Shown: one piece after another, positions 44,182 through 54,427 of the stretch
Position numbering within the stretch: position 1 is the stretch's first letter
Layout: each line of letters opens with the position of its first letter
From: Paracoccaceae bacterium
Lineage (GTDB): Bacteria; Pseudomonadota; Alphaproteobacteria; Rhodobacterales; Rhodobacteraceae
Reading direction: 5' to 3'
NCBI GenBank assembly: GCA_027489375.1
Contig: JAIXZW010000021.1
Coordinates: forward strand, 124,001 to 188,000
DNA length: 64,000 bases
Made by a program: the position numbers and the translations under genes
The notes under the pieces: generated by a model
The model's database searches: none
What the model saw: the letters and a program-made list of their open reading frames with translations, nothing else
What the model was told of the DNA's origin: nothing

Positions 44182-47142
44182 TCAGCCGACAAGGGCGGCG
44201 CTGACGAGCGCTTCCTGTTCGGCCTTGTGGCGCGAGGCGAGGCCCGTGGCGGGCGAGGCCGAGGCGTCGCGGCCCGCGTAACGGGCGCGCTTGTGTGTCG
44301 CGCCGATGCGGGTCAGCACCCATTCGAGGTTGGGTTCGACGAAGGTCCAGCCGCCCTGATTCTTGGGCTCTTCCTGACACCAGATGATTTCCGCGCCCTT
44401 GAAGCGTTCCAGCTCCTTCGTCAGCGCCTGCGCCGGGAAGGGGTAGAACTGTTCGAGGCGGAGCAGGTAGACATCGTCCAACCCCTGTTTGTCGCGTTCC
44501 GCGAGGAGGTCGTAGTAGACTTTTCCTGCGCAGATGACGACGCGCTTGATCTTGGCATCGGGTTTGAGCGCGAGTTGCGAATTGCCCTTTTGCGCATCGT
44601 CCCACAGCACGCGGTGGAAGGTGGAGCCGGTGGTGAAATCGGCGGCTTCCGAGATGCACATCGGGTGGCGCAGGAGCGATTTCGGCGTCATCAGCACCAG
44701 CGGCTTGCGGAAGCTGCGGTGGATCTGGCGGCGCAGGATGTGGAAGTAGTTGGCGGGCGTCGAGACGTTCGCCACGATCCAGTTGTCTTGCGCCGACATT
44801 TGCAGGAATCGTTCGAGGCGGGCGGAGGAGTGTTCCGGTCCCTGCCCCTCGTAGCCGTGGGGGAGCAGCATGACGAGGCCCGACATGCGAAGCCATTTGC
44901 TTTCGCCCGAGTTGATGAACTGGTCGATCATGATCTGCGCGCCGTTGGCGAAATCGCCGAACTGGGCTTCCCACATCGTCAGTGCGTTGGGTTCGGAGAG
45001 CGAATAGCCGTATTCGAAGCCGAGGACCGCGTATTCCGAAAGCATCGAGTCGATGACTTCGTAGCGGGCCTGCCCTGCGCGGATGTGGTTCAGCGGGTAG
45101 TGGCGTTCCTCGGTCTGCTGGTCGATGAAGGCCGAGTGGCGCTGGCTGAAGGTGCCGCGGGTGCAATCCTGACCCGAGAGGCGGACGGGGTAGCCTTCGG
45201 TCACGAGAGAGCCGAAGGCGAGGGCTTCGGCGGTGGCCCAGTCGAAGCCCTTGCCGGATGCGAACATCTCTTTCTTGGCGTCGAGCTGGCGGGCAACGGT
45301 CTTGTGGATGTCGAAGCCTTCGGGAACGCGGGTCAGGGCTGCGCCCACTTCGGCCAGCGTCTCGGGTTTGATCGCGGTTTCGCCGGGGGTGTAATCGGAG
45401 CCTTCGCGGTCAAGGCCGGACCAGCGGCCATCGAGCCAGTCGGCCTTGTTCGGCTTGAAGTTCTTGCCGGCTTCGAATTCCTCGTTCAGGCGGGCCTGGA
45501 AGGCGGCTTTCATATCCTCGATCTCGCCCTCGGGGATGAGGCCGTCTTTGACGAGGCGTTCGGTGTAGAGTTGCAGCGTGGTCTTCTGCTTCTTGATGCG
45601 GGTGTACATCGCCGGGTTGGTGAACATCGGCTCGTCGCCTTCGTTGTGACCGAAGCGGCGGTAGCAGAAGATGTCGATGACGACGTCCTTGTGGAACTTC
45701 TGGCGGAATTCGGTCGCCACCTTGGCGGCGTGGACCACAGCTTCGGGGTCGTCGCCGTTCACGTGGAAGATCGGGGCTTCGACCATCAGCGCGATGTCGG
45801 TGGGGTAGGGGGAGGAGCGGCTGAAGGACGGGGCGGTGGTGAAGCCGATCTGGTTGTTCACCACGATGTGGATCGTCCCGCCCGTGCGGTGGCCGCGCAG
45901 GCCCGACAGGCCGAAGCATTCGGCCACGACGCCTTGGCCCGCGAAGGCCGCGTCGCCGTGCAGCAGGATCGGCAGGACCGAGGAGCGGTGGATCTGGTCG
46001 CCGAGCTGGTCCTGCTTGGCGCGGACCTTGCCCAAGACGACGGGGTTGACCGCTTCGAGGTGGCTGGGGTTGGCGGTCAGCGACAGGTGGACGGTGTTGC
46101 CGTCGAAGCTGCGGTCCGACGATGCGCCGAGGTGGTATTTCACGTCACCCGAACCATCCACATCCTCGGGCTTGTAGGAGCCGCCCTGGAATTCGTGGAA
46201 GATGGCGCGGTAGGGTTTCTGCATCACGTTGGCCAGCACCGAGAGGCGGCCACGGTGGGGCATGCCGATGACGACATCCTTGACGCCCAAGGCACCGCCG
46301 CGCTTGATGATCTGCTCCATCGCGGGGATCAGGGCTTCGCCGCCGTCGAGGCCGAAGCGCTTGGTGCCCATGTATTTGACGTGGAGGAATTTTTCGTAGC
46401 CTTCGGCCTCGACCAGCTTGTTCAGGATGGCTTTGCGGCCTTCGCGGGTGAAGGCGATTTCCTTGCCGTAGCCTTCGATCCGCTCTTTCAGCCAAGCGGC
46501 CTGTTCGGGGTCGGAGATGTGCATGTATTGCAGGGCAAAGGTGCCGCAATAGGTGCGGCGCACGATCTCGATGATCTGGCGCATGGAGGCCATTTCAAGC
46601 CCGAGCACCTTGTCGATGAAGATCGGGCGGTCCATGTCGGCTTCGGTGAAGCCGTAGGAGGCGGGGTCGAGTTCGGGGTGCGGGGTCTGGTCGCGCATGC
46701 CGAGCGGGTCGAGGTTGGCCACCAGATGGCCACGGATGCGGTAGGCGCGGATGATCATCAGCGCGCGGATGCTGTCCAGCACGGCGCGTTGCACCTGCGC
46801 GTCGGAAAGGGAGACGCCCTTTTCCTCGGCCTTGGCCACGATCTTGGCGGCGGCGGCTTTCGCGTCCTTGGCCGGAGCCATCGGCCATTCGCCGGTCATG
46901 GCGGCGGTCAGGTCGTCGGTGGGGCTGGGCGGCCAGTCGGCGCGTGCCCATGACGGGCCCTGGGCCTGACGCTTGGCGTCGATCTCGCTGTCGCCGAGGG
47001 CGCGGAAAAACTCGGCCCATGCGGCATCGACCGAGGCCGGATCGGCGGCATAGCGGGCCTGCAACTGGTCGATGTAATCGGCGTTGTGGCCTTGAAGGAA
47101 GCTTTGCGCGTGGAACTGGTCGTTCGGGCTTTGGTCGGTCAT
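44182..47142 (-). CDS. odhA: 2-oxoglutarate dehydrogenase E1
   Basis: The 986-residue thiamine-diphosphate enzyme decarboxylates 2-oxoglutarate and succinylates E2. The motifs GMPHRGRLSVLANVMQKP, HGDAAFAGQGVVAE and VNNQIGFTT are typical of SucA/OdhA. The length is normal. It is the first gene of odhA-odhB and follows sucC-sucD and a 45-residue ORF on the same strand. Confidence 0.96.
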   Translation of the reverse strand: MTDQSPNDQFHAQSFLQGHNADYIDQLQARYAADPASVDAAWAEFFRALGDSEIDAKRQAQGPSWARADWPPSPTDDLTAAMTGEWPMAPAKDAKAAAAKIVAKAEEKGVSLSDAQVQRAVLDSIRALMIIRAYRIRGHLVANLDPLGMRDQTPHPELDPASYGFTEADMDRPIFIDKVLGLEMASMRQIIEIVRRTYCGTFALQYMHISDPEQAAWLKERIEGYGKEIAFTREGRKAILNKLVEAEGYEKFLHVKYMGTKRFGLDGGEALIPAMEQIIKRGGALGVKDVVIGMPHRGRLSVLANVMQKPYRAIFHEFQGGSYKPEDVDGSGDVKYHLGASSDRSFDGNTVHLSLTANPSHLEAVNPVVLGKVRAKQDQLGDQIHRSSVLPILLHGDAAFAGQGVVAECFGLSGLRGHRTGGTIHIVVNNQIGFTTAPSFSRSSPYPTDIALMVEAPIFHVNGDDPEAVVHAAKVATEFRQKFHKDVVIDIFCYRRFGHNEGDEPMFTNPAMYTRIKKQKTTLQLYTERLVKDGLIPEGEIEDMKAAFQARLNEEFEAGKNFKPNKADWLDGRWSGLDREGSDYTPGETAIKPETLAEVGAALTRVPEGFDIHKTVARQLDAKKEMFASGKGFDWATAEALAFGSLVTEGYPVRLSGQDCTRGTFSQRHSAFIDQQTEERHYPLNHIRAGQARYEVIDSMLSEYAVLGFEYGYSLSEPNALTMWEAQFGDFANGAQIMIDQFINSGESKWLRMSGLVMLLPHGYEGQGPEHSSARLERFLQMSAQDNWIVANVSTPANYFHILRRQIHRSFRKPLVLMTPKSLLRHPMCISEAADFTTGSTFHRVLWDDAQKGNSQLALKPDAKIKRVVICAGKVYYDLLAERDKQGLDDVYLLRLEQFYPFPAQALTKELERFKGAEIIWCQEEPKNQGGWTFVEPNLEWVLTRIGATHKRARYAGRDASASPATGLASRHKAEQEALVSAALVG

Positions 47143-47204
47143 TTCGGGTTTCCTCCCCTTTCGGGATTTGCGACGGGGCGTCCCCCGCCGGCTTTCAGGA
47201 TCGT

Positions 47205-47342
47205 CTAGTTCTGGCTGCCGAAGAGCGCGGTGGTCAGGGCCGCGTTGGCTTCGGCATGGTTGAGGGATGCGAAGGCGGCCAGACCAAGGACCGCCAGAAG
47301 GGCGAGGAAGGAGGCGACGACTGTCTTGGCGCGTGTGTCCAT
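47205..47342 (-). CDS. 45-residue single-span membrane protein between sucD and odhA
   Basis: The frame MDTRAKTVVASFLALLAVLG continues to a TAG at 47205-47207. It contains one hydrophobic segment (about residues 8-26) and a short polar tail. GGAGGA lies 9 nt before the ATG at 47342, one of the best ribosome binding sites in the region. An in-frame ATG 15 nt upstream overlaps that site. Its place between sucD and odhA suggests a small regulator or subunit linked to the 2-oxoglutarate to succinate steps. The function is unknown. Confidence 0.6.
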   Translation of the reverse strand: MDTRAKTVVASFLALLAVLGLAAFASLNHAEANAALTTALFGSQN

Positions 47343-47370
47343 AACGGCTTCCTCCATCCCCGTTTCCCCT

Positions 47371-48255
47371 TTACCGGCCCAAGGCTTTCATCACCGCCTC
47401 GCCCAGCGTGGCGGGGCTGTCGGCGACGATGATGCCTGCGGCGCGCATGGCTTCGATCTTCGATTCCGCGTCACCCTTGCCGCCCGCGACGATGGCGCCA
47501 GCGTGGCCCATGCGGCGGCCGGGGGGCGCGGTGCGTCCGGCGATGAAACCGGCGCAGGGTTTGGAGCGGCCACGCTTTGCCTCGTCCCGCAGGAATTGCG
47601 CGGCTTCTTCTTCTGCGCTGCCGCCGATTTCGCCGATCATGATGATCGACTGGGTTTCGGGGTCGGCGAGGAACATTTCGAGGACGTCGATGTGTTCGGT
47701 ACCCTTGATCGGGTCGCCGCCGATGCCCACGGCCGAGGATTGGCCAAGGCCGAGGTCGGTGGTTTGCTTCACCGCCTCATAGGTCAGGGTGCCGGAGCGG
47801 CTGACCACGCCAACGCTGCCGCGCTTGTGGATGTGGCCGGGCATGATGCCGATCTTGCAGGCGTCGGGGGTGATGACGCCGGGGCAGTTCGGCCCGATGA
47901 GGCGGGATTTCGACCCCTCCAAGGCGCGCTTGACCTTCATCATGTCGAGAACCGGGATGCCTTCGGTGATGCAGACGATCAGCTCCATCTCGGCGTCGAT
48001 GGCTTCGAGGATGGAGTCTGCGGCGAAGGGCGGGGGGACGTAGATCACGGATGCGTTGGCCTGTGTGGTGGCTTTCGCTTCATGAACGGAATTGAACACC
48101 GGAAGGTTAAGGTGGGTCGTGCCACCTTTGCCGGGGGTCACGCCGCCGACCATCTTGGTGCCATAGGCGATGGCCTGTTCCGAATGGAAGGTGCCTTGGC
48201 TGCCGGTGAAGCCTTGGCAGATGACGCGGGTGTTTTCGTTTACCAGAACAGCCAT
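47371..48255 (-). CDS. sucD: Succinyl-CoA synthetase alpha subunit
   Basis: The 294-residue subunit binds CoA and carries the phosphorylated His in [12 protein letters not shown]. It shows the N-terminal [14 protein letters not shown] CoA-binding region. It starts 4 nt after the sucC stop and is therefore cotranscribed. Confidence 0.96.
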   Translation of the reverse strand: MAVLVNENTRVICQGFTGSQGTFHSEQAIAYGTKMVGGVTPGKGGTTHLNLPVFNSVHEAKATTQANASVIYVPPPFAADSILEAIDAEMELIVCITEGIPVLDMMKVKRALEGSKSRLIGPNCPGVITPDACKIGIMPGHIHKRGSVGVVSRSGTLTYEAVKQTTDLGLGQSSAVGIGGDPIKGTEHIDVLEMFLADPETQSIIMIGEIGGSAEEEAAQFLRDEAKRGRSKPCAGFIAGRTAPPGRRMGHAGAIVAGGKGDAESKIEAMRAAGIIVADSPATLGEAVMKALGR

Positions 48256-48259
48256 GATC

Positions 48260-49453
48260 TTATCCCTTTACCGCTTTGACGATCTTTTGTGCGGCGTCCG
48301 ACAGGTTGTCGGCGGCGATCACGTTCAGGCCGGAGTTGCGGATGATGTCTTTGCCGAGTTCGACGTTGGTGCCTTCGAGGCGGACGACGAGCGGAACCTT
48401 GAGGCCGACTTCCTTCACCGCGGCGATCACGCCTTCGGCGATGATGTCGCAGCGCATGATGCCGCCGAAGATGTTGACGAGGATGCCTTTGACGTTGGGG
48501 TCAGAGGTGATGATCTTGAACGCCTCTGTCACTTTCTCTTTCGTAGCACCCCCGCCGACGTCGAGGAAGTTGGCGGGTTCGGCGCCGTAGAGTTTGATGA
48601 TGTCCATCGTGGCCATCGCGAGGCCCGCGCCGTTGACCATGCAGCCGATCTCGCCGTCGAGGGCGATGTAGTTGAGGTCGAATTTGGAGGCGGCGAGTTC
48701 TTTCGGGTCCTCTTCCGTTTCGTCGCGCAGGGCGGCGATGTCGGCGTGGCGGTAGAGGGCGTTGCTGTCAAAGCCCATCTTGGCGTCGAGGCATTTGAGG
48801 TTGCCGTCGGTCATGACGACGAGCGGGTTGATCTCCAGCATCTCCATGTCTTTGTCGATGAAGAGGCGGTAGAGGTTTTTGACCAAGGCCACGCATTGCT
48901 TGATCTGGTTGCCCGTCAGGCCCAGTTCAAAGGCGACGCGGCGGCCGTGGAAATCCGACAGGCCCGTGGCGGGATCGACCGCGAAGGAGAGGATTTTCTC
49001 GGGCGTGTCATGGGCCACGTCTTCGATGGACATGCCGCCCTCGGTCGAGACGACGAAGGAGACGCGGCTGGTCTGGCGGTCGATCAGCAGGGCGAGGTAA
49101 AGCTCGCGGGCGATATCCGAGCCGTCTTCGATGTAGATGCGGTTGACCTGTTTGCCTGCGGGGCCGGTCTGGATGGTGACGAGGGTGCGGCCAAGCATCT
49201 GGCGGGCGAACTGGTCGGCCTCTTCCACCGAGCGGGCAAGGCGGACGCCGCCTTTTTCACCGGCCTCGGGTTCCTTGAAGCTGCCCTTGCCGCGGCCACC
49301 GGCGTGGATCTGTGCCTTGACCACCCAGAGCGGGCCGTCGAGTTCGCCGGCGGCGGTCTTTGCCTCTTCGGCCCGCAGGACCACGCGGCCATCGGAGACG
49401 GGAACCCCGTATTGGCGCAACAGCGCCTTGGCCTGATATTCGTGGATGTTCAT
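48260..49453 (-). CDS. sucC: Succinyl-CoA synthetase beta subunit
   Basis: The 397-residue subunit has the N-terminal [12 protein letters not shown], an ATP-grasp nucleotide domain and the C-terminal ligase domain ([23 protein letters not shown]). With SucD it converts succinyl-CoA to succinate with nucleotide phosphorylation. I chose the ATG at 49453; 14 extra upstream codons are unlikely. The promoter region contains two palindromes and a paired GTGATCAC site. Confidence 0.96.
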   Translation of the reverse strand: MNIHEYQAKALLRQYGVPVSDGRVVLRAEEAKTAAGELDGPLWVVKAQIHAGGRGKGSFKEPEAGEKGGVRLARSVEEADQFARQMLGRTLVTIQTGPAGKQVNRIYIEDGSDIARELYLALLIDRQTSRVSFVVSTEGGMSIEDVAHDTPEKILSFAVDPATGLSDFHGRRVAFELGLTGNQIKQCVALVKNLYRLFIDKDMEMLEINPLVVMTDGNLKCLDAKMGFDSNALYRHADIAALRDETEEDPKELAASKFDLNYIALDGEIGCMVNGAGLAMATMDIIKLYGAEPANFLDVGGGATKEKVTEAFKIITSDPNVKGILVNIFGGIMRCDIIAEGVIAAVKEVGLKVPLVVRLEGTNVELGKDIIRNSGLNVIAADNLSDAAQKIVKAVKG

Positions 49454-49523
49454 GGCAACCGTTCCCAAAGCTGTGGTTTTGCGGCGTGATGGCATGGAAC
49501 GGGCCGCGAAAAAACGGTATTCT

Positions 49524-49535
49524 ACGGTATACCGT
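49524..49535. promoter_or_regulatory. Palindrome ACGGTATACCGT upstream of sucC
   Basis: A perfect 12-bp palindrome lies 71 bp before the sucC start, preceded by an additional half-site ACGGTAT at 49514-49520. The mdh upstream region has a palindrome that also includes GTATACC-like sequence. GTATAC cores are common in operators of FCD-type GntR proteins. Confidence 0.45.
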
Positions 49536-49559
49536 CAATTCGGGCCGAAAATCCGACAT

Positions 49560-49592
49560 TTGTGATCACACGCTGAAAAAGTGTGATCACAA
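49560..49592. promoter_or_regulatory. Paired GTGATCAC sites upstream of sucCD
   Basis: TTGTGATCACAC (49560-49571) and GTGTGATCACAA (49581-49592) form a perfect 12-bp inverted repeat. The two GTGATCAC palindromes start exactly 21 bp apart with an A-rich spacer. The pair lies about 109 bp before the sucC start. The same 21-bp pairing occurs upstream of sdhC. Confidence 0.7.
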
Positions 49593-49629
49593 GTAGGATT
49601 CCGTTAGCGATAGCGGGTGATTCGCCCCG

Positions 49630-50304
49630 TCAGGCGCGGGTTGCGGTAAAGAGCACCTGACCGCGGGGCAGGCGGTCGGCGCGTTGGCGGATGGCGAAGC
49701 CGGAGGCGGTGGCGAGGTGGAGCACGTCCTCGGCCAGCATGTGCCACGGTGCGCGGGTCGCATGGGTGACGACGCCGTCGGGCTGCTTGACCGGACGGGG
49801 CAGGGCGGCGGCATCGGGGGCGAGGAAGGTCGTGAAGAGCAGGGTTTCAAGCCGCGGGAAGCGGGCGTGGAGCGAGAGGAGCGCAAGGCGCAGGTGGTTC
49901 ATCGGCAGGTGGGTGAAGACGGCGAAGGCGATGGCATGGGTGATCGTGTCGGGGATCGCGGGGAAGGTGAAATCGGCGTCTTCGATCAGGTGATCGGGGG
50001 ACAGGCGGGCGGGATCGGCCAGTTCCTGTGCATGGCCCGCAAGCATGAGGGCGCGGCTGGCATCGGTGGCCCAGTAATGGCCCGCGTCGAGATAGGGCAC
50101 GGCCTTGCACCCCAGACGCAGCGAGCCTGCGCCGATGTCGAGCAGGCGGTGGTGCGGCAGGAGGCCCGCTTCGCGCAGGAGGTCCATCTGCAAGCGGCCC
50201 GTTTCATCCCAGCGGCCGCCGACGATATCGCGGTGACGCCCCTTGGACAGGGCATCGGCGTAGAAGTCGGGCGCGGTGTAGGGCGAGACGAGACCGTTGG
50301 ACAT
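49630..50304 (-). CDS. Class I SAM-dependent methyltransferase
   Basis: The 224-residue protein has the SAM-binding motif LLDIGAGSLRLG (about residues 53-64) in a Rossmann-type methyltransferase fold, with acid residues in IEDADF downstream. The substrate is unknown. It lies between the mdh and sucC genes on the same strand. A terminator-like repeat lies between it and mdh. Confidence 0.82.
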   Translation of the reverse strand: MSNGLVSPYTAPDFYADALSKGRHRDIVGGRWDETGRLQMDLLREAGLLPHHRLLDIGAGSLRLGCKAVPYLDAGHYWATDASRALMLAGHAQELADPARLSPDHLIEDADFTFPAIPDTITHAIAFAVFTHLPMNHLRLALLSLHARFPRLETLLFTTFLAPDAAALPRPVKQPDGVVTHATRAPWHMLAEDVLHLATASGFAIRQRADRLPRGQVLFTATRA

Positions 50305-50396
50305 GGGTGTTTCTAGCGTCTTTCGCGGTTCCGCGAAAGGCGGCCCCCGGCGCTGGCGTCCAAGAGGATCTGCTCCGAGGTGAACGGGGCGTGGGC

Positions 50397-50463
50397 TGCT
50401 TTCATGCTCGCTCAAATATCCTCGGGGGGAGGCCGCAAGGCCGTGGGGGGCAGAAAGCCCCCC
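50397..50463 (-). repeat. Hairpin element with GGATATTT...ATGAAAG tail (copy 3)
   Basis: On the minus strand GGGGGGCTTTCTGCCCCCC is followed by a small GGCC hairpin, a C-run and GAGGATATTTGAGCGAGCAT, then GAAAG. It lies beyond the mdh terminator and about 90 bp before the methyltransferase start. The 253-base gap 50305-50557 holds only this and the terminator. Confidence 0.7.
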
Positions 50464-50503
50464 TGCGCGGGCCGGGCCGGGGGGCGGGGGCGGGGGCGGG
50501 CGG

Positions 50504-50534
50504 CAAAGGAAAGGCGCGCCGGTGGGGCGCGCCT
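50504..50534 (-). terminator. Terminator of mdh
   Basis: On the minus strand AGGCGCGCC (50534-50526) pairs with GGCGCGCCT (50520-50512) around CCACC, followed by TTCCTTT. Confidence 0.85.
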
Positions 50535-50557
50535 AGGGGTCGTGGTGTCGCGGGTGA

Positions 50558-51595
<1,038 letters not shown>

Positions 51596-51633
51596 CTACG
51601 CTGCAAAATCCTGTCTGGCAAGGTGTTTTCGGT

Positions 51634-51645
51634 ATACAATTGTAT
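51634..51645. promoter_or_regulatory. Palindrome ATACAATTGTAT upstream of mdh
   Basis: A perfect 12-bp palindrome within GGTATACAATTGTATGC lies about 115 bp before the mdh start, in the divergent region shared with the TauE-like gene. It may be an operator of a GntR- or other dimeric regulator. Confidence 0.4.
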
Positions 51646-51740
51646 GCGACAAATCGGGGCGGGCGGGCCGAGCCTTCGGACCGTGCACTGGCCGGTCGGG
51701 GATGTTTGCGCTAAACAGCGCGGCGAGGCAGGAGGATCAC

Positions 51741-52490
51741 ATGGGTGGCGTCGAATTCTGGGTGCTGGCGCTGGCTTCGGCGGTGCTGGTCGGCATGGGC
51801 AAGGGCGGGATGCCGGTCGTCGGCATGCTGGGCGTGCCGGTGCTGTCGCTGGCGATTTCGCCCGTGACGGCGGCAGGGTTGCTGCTGCCGGTCTATGTCG
51901 TGTCGGACATGTTCGGGCTTTACGCCTATCGCCATGCCTTTGACCGGCGGGTGCTGTGGATCATCGTGCCCGCGGCCACGGTCGGGGTTGCGGTCGGCTG
52001 GGCCACGGCTTCGGTCGTGCCGGAGGACTGGGTGACGGTGCTGGTCGGGCTGATCGGGGTGGTCTTTGCGCTGAACCTGCTCTTGCGCCCCAAGGCCGAG
52101 GCAGAGCCGCGCCCCGCGGATGTGCCGCGCGGGGTGTTCTGGGGGGTGGTGACGGGGTTCACCAGCTTCGTCAGCCATTCGGGCGGGCCGCCCTATCAGG
52201 TCTATACCCTGCCGCTGGGCATGACCAAGACGGTGTTCGCCGGAACCTCGACCATCGCATTCGCCATCATCAACGCGGTGAAGCTGGTGCCCTATTGGGC
52301 GCTGGGGCAGTTTTCTTCGGAAAATCTGCATGTTGCGGTGCTTTTGATGCCTGCGGCGGCGGTGGCGGTCTTTGCCGGTGTGCGGCTGGTGCGGGTGTTG
52401 CCCGAGGCGCTGTTCTTCAAACTGGTGACATGGGCGCTGCTTCTGGTGTCGGTGAAGCTGGTCTGGGACGGGGCGAAGGGGCTGGTCTGA
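51741..52490 (+). CDS. TSUP-family (TauE/SafE) membrane permease
   Basis: The 249-residue protein has about eight hydrophobic segments in two repeats and the TSUP-type GMGKGGMPVVGMLGVP and FTSFVSHSGGPP motifs. Family members export sulfite, sulfoacetate or related anions. GGAGGATCAC precedes the ATG at 51741. It is divergent from mdh. Confidence 0.88.
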   Translation: MGGVEFWVLALASAVLVGMGKGGMPVVGMLGVPVLSLAISPVTAAGLLLPVYVVSDMFGLYAYRHAFDRRVLWIIVPAATVGVAVGWATASVVPEDWVTVLVGLIGVVFALNLLLRPKAEAEPRPADVPRGVFWGVVTGFTSFVSHSGGPPYQVYTLPLGMTKTVFAGTSTIAFAIINAVKLVPYWALGQFSSENLHVAVLLMPAAAVAVFAGVRLVRVLPEALFFKLVTWALLLVSVKLVWDGAKGLV

Positions 52491-52517
52491 GCCGTCGCGC
52501 GGGCTTTGCCGGCAGGA

Positions 52518-52572
52518 GCGGGGGCGCTTCGCCCCCCGCACCCCCAGAGGATATTTCCACGAGTATGAAAGG
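52518..52572 (+). repeat. Hairpin element with GGATATTT...ATGAAAG tail (copy 4)
   Basis: GCGGGGG and CCCCCGC form a stem around CGCTTCGC. CCCCCAGAGGATATTTCCAC and GAGTATGAAAGG follow. It lies 28 nt after the TauE-like gene stop and probably terminates it. Confidence 0.7.
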
Positions 52573-52674
52573 CGCGGCGGTGCGGCACTTGCTGCGGTGC
52601 GGCATTTTTGGGCTTGCCGAAACTTGCGGGATGGTGTCTTTGGGCGAAAGAATATTGCCGAAAGGATTCCCGCC

Positions 52675-53520
52675 ATGAGCCGCCCCGTTCGCTCGGTCCT
52701 TTATATTCCCGCGTCGAAGGAGCGCGCCCTCGAGAAGGCGCGCGACTTGGCGGCGGATGCGATCATCTTCGATCTGGAGGATGCGGTGGCCCCCGACGAA
52801 AAGGGTGCGGCGCGGGCAACGCTGGCGCGGTTCCTTGGGGAAGTGGATTACGGGCCGCGCTTGCGGATCGTGCGGATCAACGGGTTCGATACCGAATGGG
52901 GGCGCGGCGATGCCATGCATTTCGGCGGCCTTTCGGGGGTGGATGCGATTCTGGTGCCCAAGGTGAACGGGCCTGCCGATTTGGACGCGGTGGCGGCGCT
53001 GACCGACAAACCGCTCTGGGCGATGATGGAGACGGCGCGGGCGATGCTGAACGCGGCGGCGATTGCGGGGCATGGGCGGCTGGAGGGCATGGTCATGGGG
53101 ACCAATGATCTGGCGAAAGAATTGGGAAGCCGTTACCGCGCCGACCGCTTGCCGATGATGGCGGGGCTTGGGGCATGTCTTCTGGCGGCGAGGGCCGAAG
53201 GCAAGGTCATCGTGGACGGGGTGTACAACGCCTTCAAGGACGAGGCCGGATTGCGGGCGGAATGCGTGCAGGGGCGGGATATGGGATTTGACGGCAAGAC
53301 GCTGGTCCATCCCTTGCAACTGCCTGTGGCGAACGAGGTTTTTGCGCCCTCGGACGACGAGGTCGAGTTTGCCCGCCGCCAGATCGCCGCCTTTGCCGAG
53401 GCGCGGGCGGCAGGGCAGGGGGTGGCGGTGCTGGACGGAAGGATCGTCGAGAACCTCCATGTCGCAACGGCAGAGGCGCTGCTGGCGAAGGCCGAGGCGA
53501 TTGCGGCCTTGGCGGAATAG
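52675..53520 (+). CDS. HpcH/HpaI aldolase-fold (3S)-malyl-CoA lyase/thioesterase homologue
   Basis: The 281-residue protein has the CitE/malyl-CoA lyase fold with the metal/substrate motifs FDLEDAVAPDEK, VRINGFDTEW and MMETARAM. Its length and position close to mch and mdh match Mcl2 of Rhodobacter sphaeroides, the (3S)-malyl-CoA thioesterase of the ethylmalonyl-CoA pathway. Mcl1, the reversible lyase, is longer. Assignment to Mcl2 is by similarity and context, not by a diagnostic residue. Confidence 0.85.
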   Translation: MSRPVRSVLYIPASKERALEKARDLAADAIIFDLEDAVAPDEKGAARATLARFLGEVDYGPRLRIVRINGFDTEWGRGDAMHFGGLSGVDAILVPKVNGPADLDAVAALTDKPLWAMMETARAMLNAAAIAGHGRLEGMVMGTNDLAKELGSRYRADRLPMMAGLGACLLAARAEGKVIVDGVYNAFKDEAGLRAECVQGRDMGFDGKTLVHPLQLPVANEVFAPSDDEVEFARRQIAAFAEARAAGQGVAVLDGRIVENLHVATAEALLAKAEAIAALAE

Positions 53521-53563
53521 GGGCAGGGTGCGCGGCGACTGACGGGTTCGAGGAGGTATTGCC

Positions 53564-54109
53564 GTGCTGTTGATCATACTTGGTTTGGTGCTGTGGGCGG
53601 GTGCCCATTTCCTGAAACGTGTCGCGCCGGATGTCCGGGCGCGGATGGGGAACGGCGGGAAGGCGGTTCTGGGGGCGGTAACGGTTCTTGGCATCGTGCT
53701 GATGGTTCTGGGCTATCGCGGGGCGGAGCAGGTGGACCTCTGGTATCCTCCGGCATTCATGGTCCACATCAACAACACCCTGATGTTGCTGGCGTTTTAC
53801 CTCTACGCCGCCTCGGGGATGAAGACCGTGATCACGCGGAAGATCCGGCATCCGCAATTGACGGCCGTTAAGACCTGGGCCGTGGCGCATCTGTTGGTTA
53901 ACGGCGATCTGGCGGCGGTGCTGCTGTTCGGCGGGTTGCTGGCCTGGGCGGTGGTGCAGGTGATCGTGGTCAACCGTGCCGAACCGCAGTGGACGAAGAA
54001 CCCGCCCGTTCCGGCGGCGAAAGAGGTCATGGCGGTGGTCGGTGCGGTTGTGGTCATGGCGGTCGTCATGGGCATCCACAACTGGTTCGGCGTGCAGCCT
54101 TGGGGGTAA
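53564..54109 (+). CDS. NnrU-family membrane protein
   Basis: The 181-residue protein has about five hydrophobic segments and NnrU-like features (LWAGAHFLKR, HINNTLMLLAFYLYAASG, RHPQLTAVKTWAVAHLLVNGD). The first described member is linked to nitric oxide metabolism in Rhodobacter. Homologues also occur outside denitrification loci. The start is a GTG preceded by GAGGAGG. Confidence 0.85.
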   Translation: MLLIILGLVLWAGAHFLKRVAPDVRARMGNGGKAVLGAVTVLGIVLMVLGYRGAEQVDLWYPPAFMVHINNTLMLLAFYLYAASGMKTVITRKIRHPQLTAVKTWAVAHLLVNGDLAAVLLFGGLLAWAVVQVIVVNRAEPQWTKNPPVPAAKEVMAVVGAVVVMAVVMGIHNWFGVQPWG

Positions 54110-54113
54110 GCCT

Positions 54114-54317
54114 ATGAAACTTTACCGTTTTCTGTCGGACGACGACACGTCGGCCTTTTGCCACAAAGTCTCGCTCGCGCTGTCGAAGGGGTGGGAGCTG
54201 CATGGCGGGCCGAGCTATGCCTTTGACGCCGCCAAGGGCGTGATGCGCTGCGGGCAGGCGGTGGTGAAGGAGGTTCCGGGCGAGTATTCGCCGGACCTCA
54301 AACTGGGCGAGCAGTAA
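54114..54317 (+). CDS. DUF1737-domain small protein
   Basis: The 67-residue protein has the DUF1737 pattern KLYRFLSDDDTSAFCHKVSLALSKGWELHGGPSYAFD. Function is unknown. It follows the NnrU-like gene by 4 nt and is probably cotranscribed. Confidence 0.85.
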   Translation: MKLYRFLSDDDTSAFCHKVSLALSKGWELHGGPSYAFDAAKGVMRCGQAVVKEVPGEYSPDLKLGEQ

Positions 54318-54371
54318 GCGCGGTGGCTTAACCTCCGGGCCGGAAGACGGCGCGGGGGGGGGGCATCGGCG

Positions 54372-54400
54372 ATGCACAGGTGATGCAGACGCGTGCACGG
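54372..54400 (+). promoter_or_regulatory. ATGCACA-type repeats upstream of mch
   Basis: ATGCACA (54372-54378) and ATGCAGA (54383-54389) are 11 bp apart, and GTGCACGG follows at 54393-54400. Positions 54371-54393 match the inverse strand of 5232-5254 exactly over 23 bases. The mch ATG is 28 bp further on. Confidence 0.6.
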
Positions 54401-54427
54401 AAGTGTTAACGGGGGAGTCAGCTTTCG

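Noticed and set aside
44140-46953. A 937-codon open frame on the plus strand opposite odhA
   Set aside because: It mirrors odhA in the opposite frame. The odhA motifs on the minus strand settle which frame is real.
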